Shown: positions 1-8,613 of the stretch, piece after piece | How positions within the stretch are numbered: the first letter of the stretch is position 1 | Layout: the number at the start of each line of letters is the position of its first letter | Source: JASGIT01 sp047601665 | GTDB taxonomy: Bacteria; Pseudomonadota; Gammaproteobacteria; Burkholderiales; Burkholderiaceae_C | Assembly (NCBI GenBank): GCA_047601665.1 | Contig: JASGIT010000001.1 | Location: 4,595,551-4,659,550 of the forward strand | DNA length: 64,000 nt | Reading direction: 5' to 3' | Made by a program: the position numbers and the translations under genes | Notes under the pieces: generated by a model | Told to the model about the DNA's origin: nothing | The model's input: only the letters and a program-made list of their open reading frames with translations | Database searches by the model: none

Positions 1-994
1 GGCGGCGCAGCGCAACCTCCGACGGCAGGCCCAGGGCCAGGTCCGGCAGCACCGCCTTGCCGCCATCTGCAACCGGCGCCAGTTCGCCCTGCAGCGCGCC
101 GGGGCGCTCGCCCAGCAGCAGGGCGATCTGGTTGGTGCTGGCGCCCTCCTGTGCCAGCAGGCCGGGCAGTTGCGCCTTCAGCGCCGCCAGTTCGGCGCGC
201 TGGCGCTGCAGGTCGGTGTGATCGAGCACGCCGCCGTCGACACGCGCCTTCAGCAGGCCGAGGCGCTCCTCCAGCGCGGCGACATCCTCGCGCATCAGGC
301 GGATCTGGCGCTGCGTGGTGCGCAGCTCGAAATAGTTGCGCGCCAAGTCGCTGGCCAGGCTCAACCGCGCCAGGTCGAGCAGCGCGGCCTGCTGCGCCAC
401 GTCGGCGTCGGCGGCTTCGATGGAGCGACGCACGCGCCCCCACAGGTCCAGTTCCCAGGAAGCATCGAAGCCGGCCTGGTAGAGGGTGAAGGGCTCGCTC
501 AGAACGCCCAGCAGGGACGAGGTGTCGATGCCCGAGCCCGGCGACGAGGCACTGCCAGCGAGGCTGCTGCCCAGCGTGTCGTACAGGCGCGTGGCGGCGC
601 CGTTCTCGCTCTGGCGCTGGCGGTTCACGCCGCCGCTGGCGTTGACCTCGGGGCCGCGCTGGGCGGCGGTGGCGCTGCGCTGCACGCGCGCTTGGGCGAA
701 GTGCAGCGCGGCGGTGCGCAGATCCGGGCTGGCGCTGGCGGCACGTTCCTCCAGGCGGTTCAGCACCGGGTCGCCGAAGGCTTCCCACCAGCGCGCCGGC
801 AGCGCCTGCGCGGCTTCAACGGGCAGGCGCAGCGAAGCGTCCGCACTGCGCCAGCTCGTCCAGTCGTCGGGTGCGGCGGCAGCCGGTTTGGCGAAGTCCG
901 GCCCGGCGGCGCAGCCTGCCAAGGCCAGCATGGCGCCGAGGGCTGCGGAGCAGGCCACGCGGGAACACCCACGGAACGGGCTGGGCCCGGCCAC
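1..994 (-). CDS. Efflux outer-membrane lipoprotein, OprM/NodT family (3' end outside window)
   Basis: Outer-membrane channel component of a tripartite efflux pump. The N-terminus has a lipoprotein signal with the lipobox LALAGC, followed by a GPDF segment and the alpha-helical repeats typical of the TolC/OprM family (WWEAFGDPVLNRL, then alanine-rich helices). I place the start at the GTG at 994 because AAGGAGG lies 8 bases upstream at 1003-1009; an in-frame ATG at 1060 would lack a ribosome site. The gene follows the two ABC permeases in the same direction and probably gives the YbhGFSR-like pump its own outer-membrane exit duct. It runs off the left edge, so the C-terminus is not seen. Confidence 0.85.
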   Translation of the reverse strand, partial: MAGPSPFRGCSRVACSAALGAMLALAGCAAGPDFAKPAAAAPDDWTSWRSADASLRLPVEAAQALPARWWEAFGDPVLNRLEERAASASPDLRTAALHFAQARVQRSATAAQRGPEVNASGGVNRQRQSENGAATRLYDTLGSSLAGSASSPGSGIDTSSLLGVLSEPFTLYQAGFDASWELDLWGRVRRSIEAADADVAQQAALLDLARLSLASDLARNYFELRTTQRQIRLMREDVAALEERLGLLKARVDGGVLDHTDLQRQRAELAALKAQLPGLLAQEGASTNQIALLLGERPGALQGELAPVADGGKAVLPDLALGLPSEVALRR

Positions 995-1062
995 AGGGAG
1001 TGCCTCCTTGAGGGGTTTGGCGAGGCGGAGCGAAGTCCGCGAAGGCTGGAGGTGGTTCATTT

Positions 1063-2178
1063 TCAGGAGAGACGATGGCGGAACAGCCACGCCGCCAGCG
1101 GCAGCGAGATGGCGCCCATCGCCAGCAAGGGGATGAAGTTGAGCCAGATGTCGGCGAAGCCGGCGCCCTCCAGGTACACGCGGCGCACGATGGCCATGCC
1201 GAAGCGCAGCGGATTGACGTAGGTGGCGATCTGCAGCACCTCGGGCATGTTCTCCACTGGCGTGAGCAGGCCCGACAGCAGCATCAACGGCATGATCAGC
1301 AGGAAGGTGTAGAGCATCGCCTGCTGCATGTTCAGCGACAGCGCCGAGACCGACAGGCCCACGCCCACCGCGGCGATGTTGAACGTGAGCAGCCCCGCGT
1401 ACAGCAGCCCCACCGAGCCGTTCATCGGTATCTGGAACCAGAAGCGGATGACCAGGAAGATGATGGTGGATTGCAGCAGGCCGATCAGGATCGCCGGGAC
1501 CGCCTTGCCGATCAGGATCTGGAACGGCGTCAGCGGGGTCACCAGCAACTGGTCGAAGGTGCCCTGCTCGCGTTCGCGCGCCACCGACAGCGCGGCGATC
1601 AGCAGGGTCTGCAACATGCTCAGCGCGCCGATCAGCGCCGGCATCATGTTCCAGCGCGACTCCAGGTTGGGGTTGAACCAGGCCCGGCGTTCGATACTGA
1701 CGCCGGATGCGCCGCCGCCGAGCGTGGCGTTGTAGCTGGCGACGATCGAGCCGACGTAGCTGGCCGCCGAGCCTGCGGTGGAGGAATTGCGCCCGTCGAG
1801 GATCACCTGCAAGGGCGCGCCCTGCCCGGCGTTCAGGCGCTGCTGGAAATCCGGGGGAATGCTCAGCACCACCAGTGCCTCGTTGCCGTCGATCACTTGG
1901 GCGATCTGCGCCGGCGCGGTCAAGGTGGCGGCGCGATGGAACACCCCGGTGCCGTCCAGCCGCGCCAGCAGCTCGGTCGAGGCCGCGCCGCGGCTCTGGT
2001 CCAGCACCGCGTAGGGCACGTTGGTCAGGTCGTAGGTGGCGCCATAGCCGAACAGCAGCGACTGCATCAGCGCCGGTGCGATCAGCAGCGCCCGGCTGGA
2101 AGGCTCCTTGAACAGCGCGAGCAGTTCCTTGCGGATCAGCGCGCCGATCTGGGCCAGGGTAGCGAGGAAGGCGTCCAT
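1063..2178 (-). CDS. ABC-2 type transporter permease (YbhR-like)
   Basis: Integral membrane permease of an ABC-2 exporter, 371 aa. It shows the family layout: one N-terminal membrane helix after a short cytoplasmic stretch (LIRKELLALFKEPSS), a large periplasmic domain, then five helices near the C-terminus with the conserved segment REREQGTFDQLLVTPL. The ATG at 2178 is preceded by GAGGTGAT; the open frame extends further upstream but that part overlaps the previous permease and is a shadow. It begins five bases after the paralogous permease ends, so the two are likely co-translated and form the heterodimeric membrane part of the pump. Confidence 0.9.
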   Translation of the reverse strand: MDAFLATLAQIGALIRKELLALFKEPSSRALLIAPALMQSLLFGYGATYDLTNVPYAVLDQSRGAASTELLARLDGTGVFHRAATLTAPAQIAQVIDGNEALVVLSIPPDFQQRLNAGQGAPLQVILDGRNSSTAGSAASYVGSIVASYNATLGGGASGVSIERRAWFNPNLESRWNMMPALIGALSMLQTLLIAALSVAREREQGTFDQLLVTPLTPFQILIGKAVPAILIGLLQSTIIFLVIRFWFQIPMNGSVGLLYAGLLTFNIAAVGVGLSVSALSLNMQQAMLYTFLLIMPLMLLSGLLTPVENMPEVLQIATYVNPLRFGMAIVRRVYLEGAGFADIWLNFIPLLAMGAISLPLAAWLFRHRLS

Positions 2179-2183
2179 ACCGA

Positions 2184-3335
2184 TCACCTCAAGGTCTTGT
2201 GCAAGGTGTTGCGCGTGGCCCAGGCCAGCACCAGCGCATACAGCGCGAGGATGCCGCAGTCGCGCAGGATCATCGGCCAGTTGTTGCCGGCCATGAACAG
2301 GGTCTTGATCAGGCCCATGAAATGCGTGGCCGGCAGCACCTGGCTGATCACCTGGATCACCACGGGCACGTTGCGCAGGTCGAAGACGAAGCCCGAAAGC
2401 ATCATCGCCGGCATGAAGCTGGCCAGCAGCGCCATCTGGCTGGCCTGGAACTGGTTGCGGGTCACGCCGGAAATGAACAGCCCCAGCAGCAGCGACACCA
2501 GCAGGTACAGCAGCCCGGAGATGACGATGACCGCCAAGGAGCCGCGCATCGGCACGTGGAACAGGAAGTGCGCGGCGAGCAGGCACATCACCAGGTCGAT
2601 CACGCCGACGGCTAGGTACGGCGCGATCTTGGACAGCACGATCTCCATCGGCCGCACCGGGGTGACGAACAGCGACTCCAGCGTGCCGCGCTCCCATTCG
2701 CGCGCGATCAGCAGCGAGGTCAGGAAGCCGCCGATCAGGGTCAGCACCAGCACGATCAGGCCGGGAATCAGGAACCAGCGGCTCTCGCCGGCTTCGTTGA
2801 ACCACATCCGCTGCACCACCTCGACGCGACTGGCACCGGCGGGCTTGTTGCCGGCGCGGTCGGCCTGCCGCTGCGCCCAGGTGCCGATGGCGCCGTTCAC
2901 GTAGCCTTCGATGGTCGCGGCGGAATTGGAGTCCACGCCGTTGAGCAGCAGTTGGATGCGCGCGTCGCCGGCATGGAAGCGGCGCGAGAAGTCGCTCGGC
3001 ACACGGACGATGCCCTCCACCGTGCCGGCCATCAACAGCCGCTCGGCCTCGGGCATACCGGTGGCAAACACCGGGGCCAGGTAGGCCGAGCCCTGCAGGC
3101 CATCGACCATCTCGCGCGCGGTGGGCGAGCGGTCTTCCAGCACCACCGCCACCGGCGCGTTCTTCACGTCGAAGGACAGGCCATAGCCGAACAGCAGGAT
3201 CAGCGCCACCGGCAGCAGCAGGCCGACCGCGAGGTTGCTCTTGTCGCGCAGCATCTGCCGCACTTCCTTGCGCAGCAGAGCGGTGAAGCGGCGCAGGAAG
3301 CCGCTTTGCCTTTGCCCGTCGTGCGGCGTGCTCAT
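2184..3335 (-). CDS. ABC-2 type transporter permease (YbhS-like)
   Basis: Second permease of the same exporter, 383 aa. It has the same architecture as its neighbour: N-terminal LLRKEVRQMLRDKSN, one helix, a periplasmic domain, then REWERGTLESLFVTPV and a cluster of C-terminal helices. The ATG at 3335 overlaps the stop of the tandem ATPase gene (ATGA), a sign of translational coupling. In Escherichia coli the homologous order is ybhG-ybhF-ybhS-ybhR, and the same order is seen here. The transported substrate is not evident from the sequence; characterised relatives export drugs and cations. Confidence 0.9.
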   Translation of the reverse strand: MSTPHDGQRQSGFLRRFTALLRKEVRQMLRDKSNLAVGLLLPVALILLFGYGLSFDVKNAPVAVVLEDRSPTAREMVDGLQGSAYLAPVFATGMPEAERLLMAGTVEGIVRVPSDFSRRFHAGDARIQLLLNGVDSNSAATIEGYVNGAIGTWAQRQADRAGNKPAGASRVEVVQRMWFNEAGESRWFLIPGLIVLVLTLIGGFLTSLLIAREWERGTLESLFVTPVRPMEIVLSKIAPYLAVGVIDLVMCLLAAHFLFHVPMRGSLAVIVISGLLYLLVSLLLGLFISGVTRNQFQASQMALLASFMPAMMLSGFVFDLRNVPVVIQVISQVLPATHFMGLIKTLFMAGNNWPMILRDCGILALYALVLAWATRNTLHKTLR

Positions 3336-5098
3336 GCGGCGACTCCTTCGGCGGCCCTGGCGCGGCCCTGCTCGACGATCGCAATGAAGGCGCTGTTCAT
3401 GTCCTGGCCCGCATGGCCGGCCTGTTCGCGCACCTGCCTGGGCGTGCCCAGCGCCAGCATCCTGCCGGCGTCCTGGATCGCGATGCGGTCGCAGTATTCG
3501 GCCTCTTCCATGAAGTGGGTGGTGATGATGATGGTCGTACCGCCTTGCGCCAACGAAGTGATGGTGCGCCAGAAGGCGCGCCGCGCCAGCGGGTCGATGC
3601 CGCTGGTGGGCTCGTCGAGGAACAGGATGTCCGGCTGATGCAGCAGGCTGGCCGCCATCGCCAGGCGCTGCTTGTAGCCGCCGGGCAACTGGCCGCTGAT
3701 GGCCCTGGGTTGCAGCGAGAACTGCTCGATGATCGCGTTCACCCGTTCGTCGCGCCGCTGGCCGCGCAGGCCGTAGGCGCCGCCGAAGAACTCCAGGTTC
3801 TCGCGCACGCTCAGGTTGCCGTACAGCGCGAACTTCTGCGACACGTAGCCGATGCGCGCACGGGCCTGCGCGCGGGCCGTACGCAGGTTCAGGCCCGCCA
3901 CTTCCAGGTGGCCGCTGGTCGCGGGCAGCAGGCCGCACAACATGCGGAAGGTGGTGGTCTTGCCCGCGCCGTTGGGGCCGAGCAGCCCGAAGATCTCGCC
4001 GCGCGCCACCTCGAACGAGGTGCTGGCGACAGCGGTGAAATCGCCGAACTTGCGCACCAGGTCGCGCACCACGATCGCGGGCTTGCCGCCGTGCCGCGCA
4101 CCGTGGCTGGCCGGCTGCGGCGCGGCGGCCTGGGGCGCCGCCGCCGCGTCGCTGCCCTGGTGCTGGCGCAGCAACATCATGAAGGCGTCTTCGAGTTCTT
4201 CTTCGCGCGGCTGCGCCGGCGCGCCGTTGAGCAGCGCGACGATCCGAGCCTCCGGTGCGTGGGGCTGGCGGATGAAGCGCACCGCGCCGCCGCTGGGCAC
4301 GGCATCGACGATCAGCCCGCCTGCGTCGATCAGCCGCGCCTGCAAGTCGCGCGCCGGCGTGTCCTGCGGCGGCGGCGCGACGAAGGTTAACCCACGCGCG
4401 CGTTCGGCCAGCGCCCGTGGCGCGCCTTCGGCTAGCACCTTGCCCTGGCTCATCACGAACACTTGCGCGCAGCGCTCGGCCTCGTCCATGTAGGCGGTGC
4501 TGACGATCACGCTGAGCTTTTCGTCATCGACCAGCTGCTGCACGATCTTCCACAGCTCGCGCCGCGACAGCGGATCGACGCCGACGCTAGGCTCGTCCAG
4601 CAGCAGCAGGCCGGGCGAGCGCACCAGCGTGCAGGCCAGGCCCAGCTTCTGCTTCATGCCGCCCGAGAGCTTGCCGGCCGGCCGGCCGGTGAAGCGCGCC
4701 AGGTCCGTCATCTCCAGCAGCTGGGCGAAGCGTTCGCGGCGCTGCGCCTGCGGCACGCCGTGCAGGTCGGCGTAAAGATCCAGGTTTTCCTGCACGCCCA
4801 GGTCCTCGTACAGGCCGAAGCGCTGCGGCATGTAGCTGATGAGGTCCTGCACCGACTGCGGGTCTTTCGCCACGTCGGTGCCCAGCACGTGCAGGCTGCC
4901 CGCATCCGGCGTGAGCAGTCCGGCCATCATGCGCAGCAGCGTGGTCTTGCCGGCACCGTCCGGGCCGACAAGGGCCGTCAGCTCGCCCGGACGCACCGCC
5001 AGCGAAACGCCGTCCACGGCGTGCAGGTCGCCGCCGCCCGGAGCCTCGAAGGTCTTGCGCAGGCTGTCGGCGATGACGGTCGCGCCGGCTTCGGTCAT
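3332..5098 (-). CDS. Tandem ABC transporter ATPase (YbhF-like)
   Basis: Energising subunit of the pump, 588 aa, with two complete nucleotide-binding domains in one chain. Domain 1 has Walker A GPDGAGKTT and signature LSGGMKQKLGLA; domain 2 (after about residue 345) has GPNGAGKTT and the variant signature LPGGYKQRLAMA, with Walker B FLDEPTSGIDP. The aspartate in the first P-loop (GPDGAG rather than GPNGAG) is a mild deviation. A low-complexity Ala/Pro linker joins the domains. The gene overlaps both neighbours by four bases, which fits a tightly coupled operon. Confidence 0.93.
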   Translation of the reverse strand: MTEAGATVIADSLRKTFEAPGGGDLHAVDGVSLAVRPGELTALVGPDGAGKTTLLRMMAGLLTPDAGSLHVLGTDVAKDPQSVQDLISYMPQRFGLYEDLGVQENLDLYADLHGVPQAQRRERFAQLLEMTDLARFTGRPAGKLSGGMKQKLGLACTLVRSPGLLLLDEPSVGVDPLSRRELWKIVQQLVDDEKLSVIVSTAYMDEAERCAQVFVMSQGKVLAEGAPRALAERARGLTFVAPPPQDTPARDLQARLIDAGGLIVDAVPSGGAVRFIRQPHAPEARIVALLNGAPAQPREEELEDAFMMLLRQHQGSDAAAAPQAAAPQPASHGARHGGKPAIVVRDLVRKFGDFTAVASTSFEVARGEIFGLLGPNGAGKTTTFRMLCGLLPATSGHLEVAGLNLRTARAQARARIGYVSQKFALYGNLSVRENLEFFGGAYGLRGQRRDERVNAIIEQFSLQPRAISGQLPGGYKQRLAMAASLLHQPDILFLDEPTSGIDPLARRAFWRTITSLAQGGTTIIITTHFMEEAEYCDRIAIQDAGRMLALGTPRQVREQAGHAGQDMNSAFIAIVEQGRARAAEGVAA

Positions 5099-6099
5099 TG
5101 CGCGTCGCCGTTGGCCAGCGTCACGGTGGCCGGCTGGCCCAGGCGCAGCACGTTGCCGGCGTCCTCGACGACCACGCGCACCTCGTAGACCAGGCTGGTG
5201 CGCAGCTCCTCGGTCTGCACCGACTTGGGCGTGAATTCGGCCACCGAGGAGATGTAGCCGACCTTGCCGTCGACCGGCTGGCCGGGCTGGCTGTCGGTCG
5301 TGACACGGGCGGTCAGGCCAGGCCTGACCTTGCCCAGGTCAGTTTCGCTCACGTAGACGCGCACCCATTTCGGCTGCGTCAGCGCCAGCGCATACGCGGG
5401 CTTCTGCGGCGAGGCCATGTCGCCCGGCTCCAGCAGCCGCGAGCGCACCACCGCATCGGCCGGTGCCTTCAGCTCGCCCTGCGCTACCTGGTGCTGCAGC
5501 AGGGCCAGTTGCGCCTCGGACGACTTGAGCTGCGCCTCGGCGCCGCCGATTTCTTCCTTGCGCGGGCCCAGCTCGGTCAGGCGCAGGGCGTCCTGCCGCT
5601 CCGCCGCAGTAGCCTGGGCGACCCGCAGGCCGCTGCGGGCCCGATCCAGGTCCTGCGCGCTGACGCCGCGGCCCTGCGTGCTGGCGGCAATGCCCTGCAG
5701 CCGGGCCAGATCCTGCGCGGCGCGGGTGGCATCGGCCTGCGCCGCGGTCAGGCGGCTCCTGGCCTGGGCTATCTCCTGCGGGCGAGAACCGTTGCGCAGG
5801 CGCGCCAGGTTCTGCCTCTGGACCTCGATCTGGGCCGCCGCCTGCTCGGCCTGAAGCGCCAGCGTGCGGGTGTCGAGCACGCCGAGCACGTCGCCTGCCT
5901 TGACCGCATCGCCCTCCTCGGCACGCAGTTCAGCCACCCGGCCAGTGCCGTCGAAGGCCAGCGAGATCTGGCGGATGTCGACGTTGCCGCGCAAGACCAG
6001 TGGGCCCTCAACGCTGCGGTGCCCGAAGTGCCACCAGGCCCAGGCCACAGCAGCCAGGACCGCCGCGGCGGCGAGAAGGAAAACGAGAGGCTTCTTCAT
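5095..6099 (-). CDS. HlyD-family periplasmic adaptor (YbhG-like)
   Basis: Membrane-fusion/adaptor protein, 334 aa with the ATG at 6099, close to the 332 aa of E. coli YbhG. It has an N-terminal membrane anchor (KKPLVFLLAAAAVLAAVAWAW), a split lipoyl domain (NVDIRQISLAFDGTGRVAELRAEEGDAVKAGD...), a long alanine/glutamine-rich coiled-coil hairpin at roughly residues 75-195, and a C-terminal beta-barrel. An alternative ATG 13 codons upstream would put a charged stretch before the anchor, so I prefer the shorter start. First gene of the efflux operon, divergent from the CecR-like regulator. Confidence 0.9.
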   Translation of the reverse strand: MKKPLVFLLAAAAVLAAVAWAWWHFGHRSVEGPLVLRGNVDIRQISLAFDGTGRVAELRAEEGDAVKAGDVLGVLDTRTLALQAEQAAAQIEVQRQNLARLRNGSRPQEIAQARSRLTAAQADATRAAQDLARLQGIAASTQGRGVSAQDLDRARSGLRVAQATAAERQDALRLTELGPRKEEIGGAEAQLKSSEAQLALLQHQVAQGELKAPADAVVRSRLLEPGDMASPQKPAYALALTQPKWVRVYVSETDLGKVRPGLTARVTTDSQPGQPVDGKVGYISSVAEFTPKSVQTEELRTSLVYEVRVVVEDAGNVLRLGQPATVTLANGDAQ

Positions 6100-6206
6100 G
6101 GACGGTGGTTCCGTTCGGATGAAAAGACGCGAAAGCATACACTAAAATTAAATTAAATTTAAACAAATTTGGCACAATGAAGGCTGCACAAAGGAATCGC
6201 CCAAAA
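6100..6206. promoter_or_regulatory. Divergent promoter/operator between efflux operon and TetR regulator
   Basis: An AT-rich tract (about 6143-6170) stands out in otherwise GC-rich DNA and contains the perfect 10-bp palindrome TTAAATTTAA at 6153-6162. Placed between divergent genes of a TetR-type regulator and its presumptive target operon, it is the likely CecR-like operator. The binding assignment is inference. Confidence 0.6.
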
Positions 6207-6878
6207 ATGAAGACCGCTCCCCGCTCCCCACGCACCGATGGCGAAGCCACGCGCGCGCGCATCCTGGAAGTGGCCGGCGAACGATTCGCGGCGGACGGCT
6301 TCGCCGAAACCACCAGCAAGGCCATCGCAGCCCAGGCGGGCGTGGACCTGGCGTCGATCAACTACCACTTCGGCAGCCGCAGCGGCCTGTACCAGGCCGT
6401 GCTGCTCGAGGCACACCGCCGGCTGGTGGACTATGCGGATCTGCGGCAGCTGGCGGACAGCCCCGTGCCGGCCGCTGACAAACTCAAGGCGCTGCTTGGC
6501 CAGTTGGTGCAGCGCGCCACGGAGGACAGCGAGGGCTGGCATCTGACCGTGCTCGCGGGCGAACTGCTGGCACCCTCCTCCCACCTCGAGGTGCTTCTGC
6601 AGTCCGAAGTGCCGATGAAGATATCGCTCGTCATTGCCATCCTCGCGGAGATCACTGGCATCCCGGCCAGCGATCCGGCCCTGCTGCGCTGCCTGCTCAG
6701 CATTGTCGCGCCCTGCCTGGTGCTGCTGATCAGCCGACGGGGCCTTCCCGGCCCCTTGCAGGAGGTGGGACGAATGCCGCGCGCGGCGATCGTCGATCAC
6801 CTGCACCGCTTCGCGATCGCAGGGCTGGAGGCCATCGCCGACGAGCACGCCCGGCAGCGTAAAGCCCCCGCGCAATGA
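6207..6878 (+). CDS. TetR-family regulator, CecR-like
   Basis: Transcriptional repressor, 223 aa from the ATG at 6207, exactly the length of E. coli CecR (YbiH); AAAGGA precedes this start, whereas an earlier ATG at 6177 has no ribosome site. The N-terminus carries the TetR helix-turn-helix (TTSKAIAAQAGVDLASINYHF). The C-terminal ligand domain resembles the CecR family, and E. coli cecR also lies divergently next to ybhGFSR. It probably represses the efflux operon and responds to a pump substrate. Confidence 0.88.
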   Translation: MKTAPRSPRTDGEATRARILEVAGERFAADGFAETTSKAIAAQAGVDLASINYHFGSRSGLYQAVLLEAHRRLVDYADLRQLADSPVPAADKLKALLGQLVQRATEDSEGWHLTVLAGELLAPSSHLEVLLQSEVPMKISLVIAILAEITGIPASDPALLRCLLSIVAPCLVLLISRRGLPGPLQEVGRMPRAAIVDHLHRFAIAGLEAIADEHARQRKAPAQ

Positions 6879-7065
6879 CCCGGCTGGGCCACCCGTGACC
6901 TGCTGCTGCCGGAAGATCTGCTGAACACCTGGCTCACTTTTACTTCAGCACTTCCTCAAAAACCGGCTCAGTTTTCGGTCGGCGTCAACAGGCCGGGGAT
7001 ACCCAGCCTTTAGCTTTCTATGGACACGACGCCCGGAGTCATCGCTTGTGCCGTGCGCCGGTAGA

Positions 7066-7092
7066 ATATATGATTCATATATATTTCATATA
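7066..7092. promoter_or_regulatory. Inverted repeat upstream of parD-like/map operon
   Basis: ATATATGA at 7066-7073 and TCATATAT at 7075-7082 form a perfect 8-1-8 inverted repeat, followed by a further half-site TTCATATA at 7085-7092. It lies 12-38 bases before the ParD-like start, as expected for autoregulation by a ribbon-helix-helix antitoxin. Binding is inferred. Confidence 0.6.
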
Positions 7093-7103
7093 AGGCAAGC
7101 TAG

Positions 7104-7316
7104 ATGGGCATCGTGAACATCGACGACGAACTCCACGACCAGTTGCGCAAGGCAAGCGCTGTATCGTGCCGATCCATCAACGCGCAGGCGGCGTTCTGGA
7201 TCAGGATCGGCATGTTGTGTGAAATGAACCCGGCACAGAGCTTCAATGAGATCGTGGCCCGCGAAATGCAGGCCGCAGGCGTGGCCGTACCTGCCTTGCA
7301 GAAAGCACTACCATGA
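7104..7316 (+). CDS. ParD-like ribbon-helix-helix protein
   Basis: Small 70-aa protein that begins MGIVNIDDELHDQLRKASAV, a ParD-like antitoxin/DNA-binding pattern, followed by a segment with QAAFWIRIG typical of the ParD-like family found next to methionine aminopeptidase genes. Its last codons overlap the map start by four bases, so the two are co-translated. No ParE-type toxin is present; in this family the usual downstream partner is the aminopeptidase. Whether it acts as an antitoxin or simply as an autoregulator of map expression is unknown. Confidence 0.75.
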   Translation: MGIVNIDDELHDQLRKASAVSCRSINAQAAFWIRIGMLCEMNPAQSFNEIVAREMQAAGVAVPALQKALP

Positions 7317-8080
7317 CCAAGCGCCCGGAAGAAATCACGTTGCTGGCGGAATCAGGACGGCTGCTCGCGCAAGTGTTCGACCGTCTCGACCAATTGAATC
7401 TGGTCGGCATGTCCACTATGCAGGTCAACGAGTTGGTCGATGACCTCATCGTCAATGAACTCCGTGCCCGTCCGGCCAGCAAGGGCCAGTACGGGTACGT
7501 CTATGCGCTCAATGCATCTCCCAACAGCGTGGTCTGCCACGGCGTTCCTTCGACCGCAGACATCTTGCAAGACGGGGATATCGTCAACTTCGACATCACG
7601 CTGGAGAAGAACGGCTACATCGCCGATTCCAGCAAGACCTATCTGGTAGGCGAAGTGACGCAACCGGCCCGGCGACTTGTGCAAGTCGCCTATGAAGCCA
7701 TGTGGAAAGGTATCCAGACCGTCCGCCCGGGTGCGACGCTCGGCGACGTGGGCCACGCCATCGAGCGGCACGCCCGAAAGAACGGCTATTCGATCGTCAG
7801 GGAATACTGCGGCCACGGCATCGGTCGCGAAATGCACGAGGAACCGCAAGTGCTGCACTGGGGGAAGCCGCGCACCGGAATGACGCTGCGGGAAGGCATG
7901 GTCTTCACCATCGAACCGATGGTCAATCAAGGACGCAGGGCCGTTCACACAGAGGACGATGGTTGGACGGTCGTCACGCGCGACGGCCAATTGTCTGCAC
8001 AGTTCGAGCACACCGTGGCCGTCACCGGGAGCGGTGTGCGTGTGCTGACCCTGCGCCACGGAGAACGCCGGCCACACTGA
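7313..8080 (+). CDS. map: Type I methionine aminopeptidase
   Basis: Removes the N-terminal methionine of nascent proteins, 255 aa, cytoplasmic metallo-enzyme. All expected active-site residues are visible: substrate histidine H76 (VCHGVPS), metal ligands D94 and D105 (VNFDITLEKNGYIADSS), H168 (CGHGIG), E201 (TIEPM) and E232 (FEHTVAV). It lacks an N-terminal zinc-finger extension. It overlaps the ParD-like gene and therefore is probably an accessory, conditionally expressed copy rather than the housekeeping map gene, which is usually near rpsB. Confidence 0.92.
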   Translation: MTKRPEEITLLAESGRLLAQVFDRLDQLNLVGMSTMQVNELVDDLIVNELRARPASKGQYGYVYALNASPNSVVCHGVPSTADILQDGDIVNFDITLEKNGYIADSSKTYLVGEVTQPARRLVQVAYEAMWKGIQTVRPGATLGDVGHAIERHARKNGYSIVREYCGHGIGREMHEEPQVLHWGKPRTGMTLREGMVFTIEPMVNQGRRAVHTEDDGWTVVTRDGQLSAQFEHTVAVTGSGVRVLTLRHGERRPH

Positions 8081-8153
8081 GTGAAGGCCATCAAATGGGG
8101 CGTCCAATGACACCCCATGAAAACAAAAATCAGGCCGCGATCCTTCCCCCTAT

Positions 8154-8229
8154 CCGCGCATCGCGCGCATAAGCGCTCAACCGAAAGACAGGTGGCGCTC
8201 GATCGGCAGGCGCCCCGCGCTCCTTGAGA
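8154..8229 (-). pseudogene. Remnant of a DUF2958 gene
   Basis: This stretch aligns, with gaps, to the 3' end of the intact DUF2958 gene at 42588-42938: shared blocks include cgcgcatcgcgcgc, aggcgctcaacc (here aagcgctcaacc), and gcgctcga-cggcagg. About 25 bases are missing and no open frame survives. It marks debris of the same type of ICE that is better preserved around 42-44 kb. Confidence 0.6.
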
Positions 8230-8613
8230 TAGTCCTCGAAGGACCACCCACTCCATCATCAACGGGACTCGCAAGCCCGCGTGATTAAAGGGATTTTTGA
8301 TAATTGACTAAACCTTTACTGTCGCCTTTTACCGTCAAAAACACGCGCCTTTTGCTGGCGCGGGTTATGGAGCGATTTGCGGGGCGTCGACACTTTCGGC
8401 CCTATTGTCAATCACCATACATCTTAGCGCGCTTCATCCAGCCTTGGAATGATCGAGTTTTTCTCGCTTACGGCACCATCCCACCGAGTGCCCTAGCTGC
8501 CTGCCCCGCCCGCCCACGATGGCATCAGCGGCACGCGGTAAGAAACCTTGCGGCATAGCCGCTACTCGGGATTCAGGTAAACGCAAAATATCCGAAATAC
8601 AACTAAACGACTG
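8230..8613. other. Non-coding stretch with one integrase-arm-like motif
   Basis: No convincing gene. It contains TTTTACCGTCA at 8327-8337, identical to two sites upstream of the integrase at 54 kb, and a GC-rich hairpin (CGCGCC at 8344-8349, GGCGCG at 8357-8362). It may be the scar of an island end; nothing else is recognisable. Confidence 0.35.

Noticed and set aside
1075..2904. 609-codon plus-strand frame opposite the ABC permeases
   Set aside because: Glutamine/histidine/arginine-rich antisense shadow of high-GC genes; the minus strand encodes recognised permeases.
2178..3384. Longer N-terminus for the YbhR-like permease (to 3384)
   Set aside because: The extension is a shadow of the YbhS-like gene; a ribosome site precedes the ATG at 2178.
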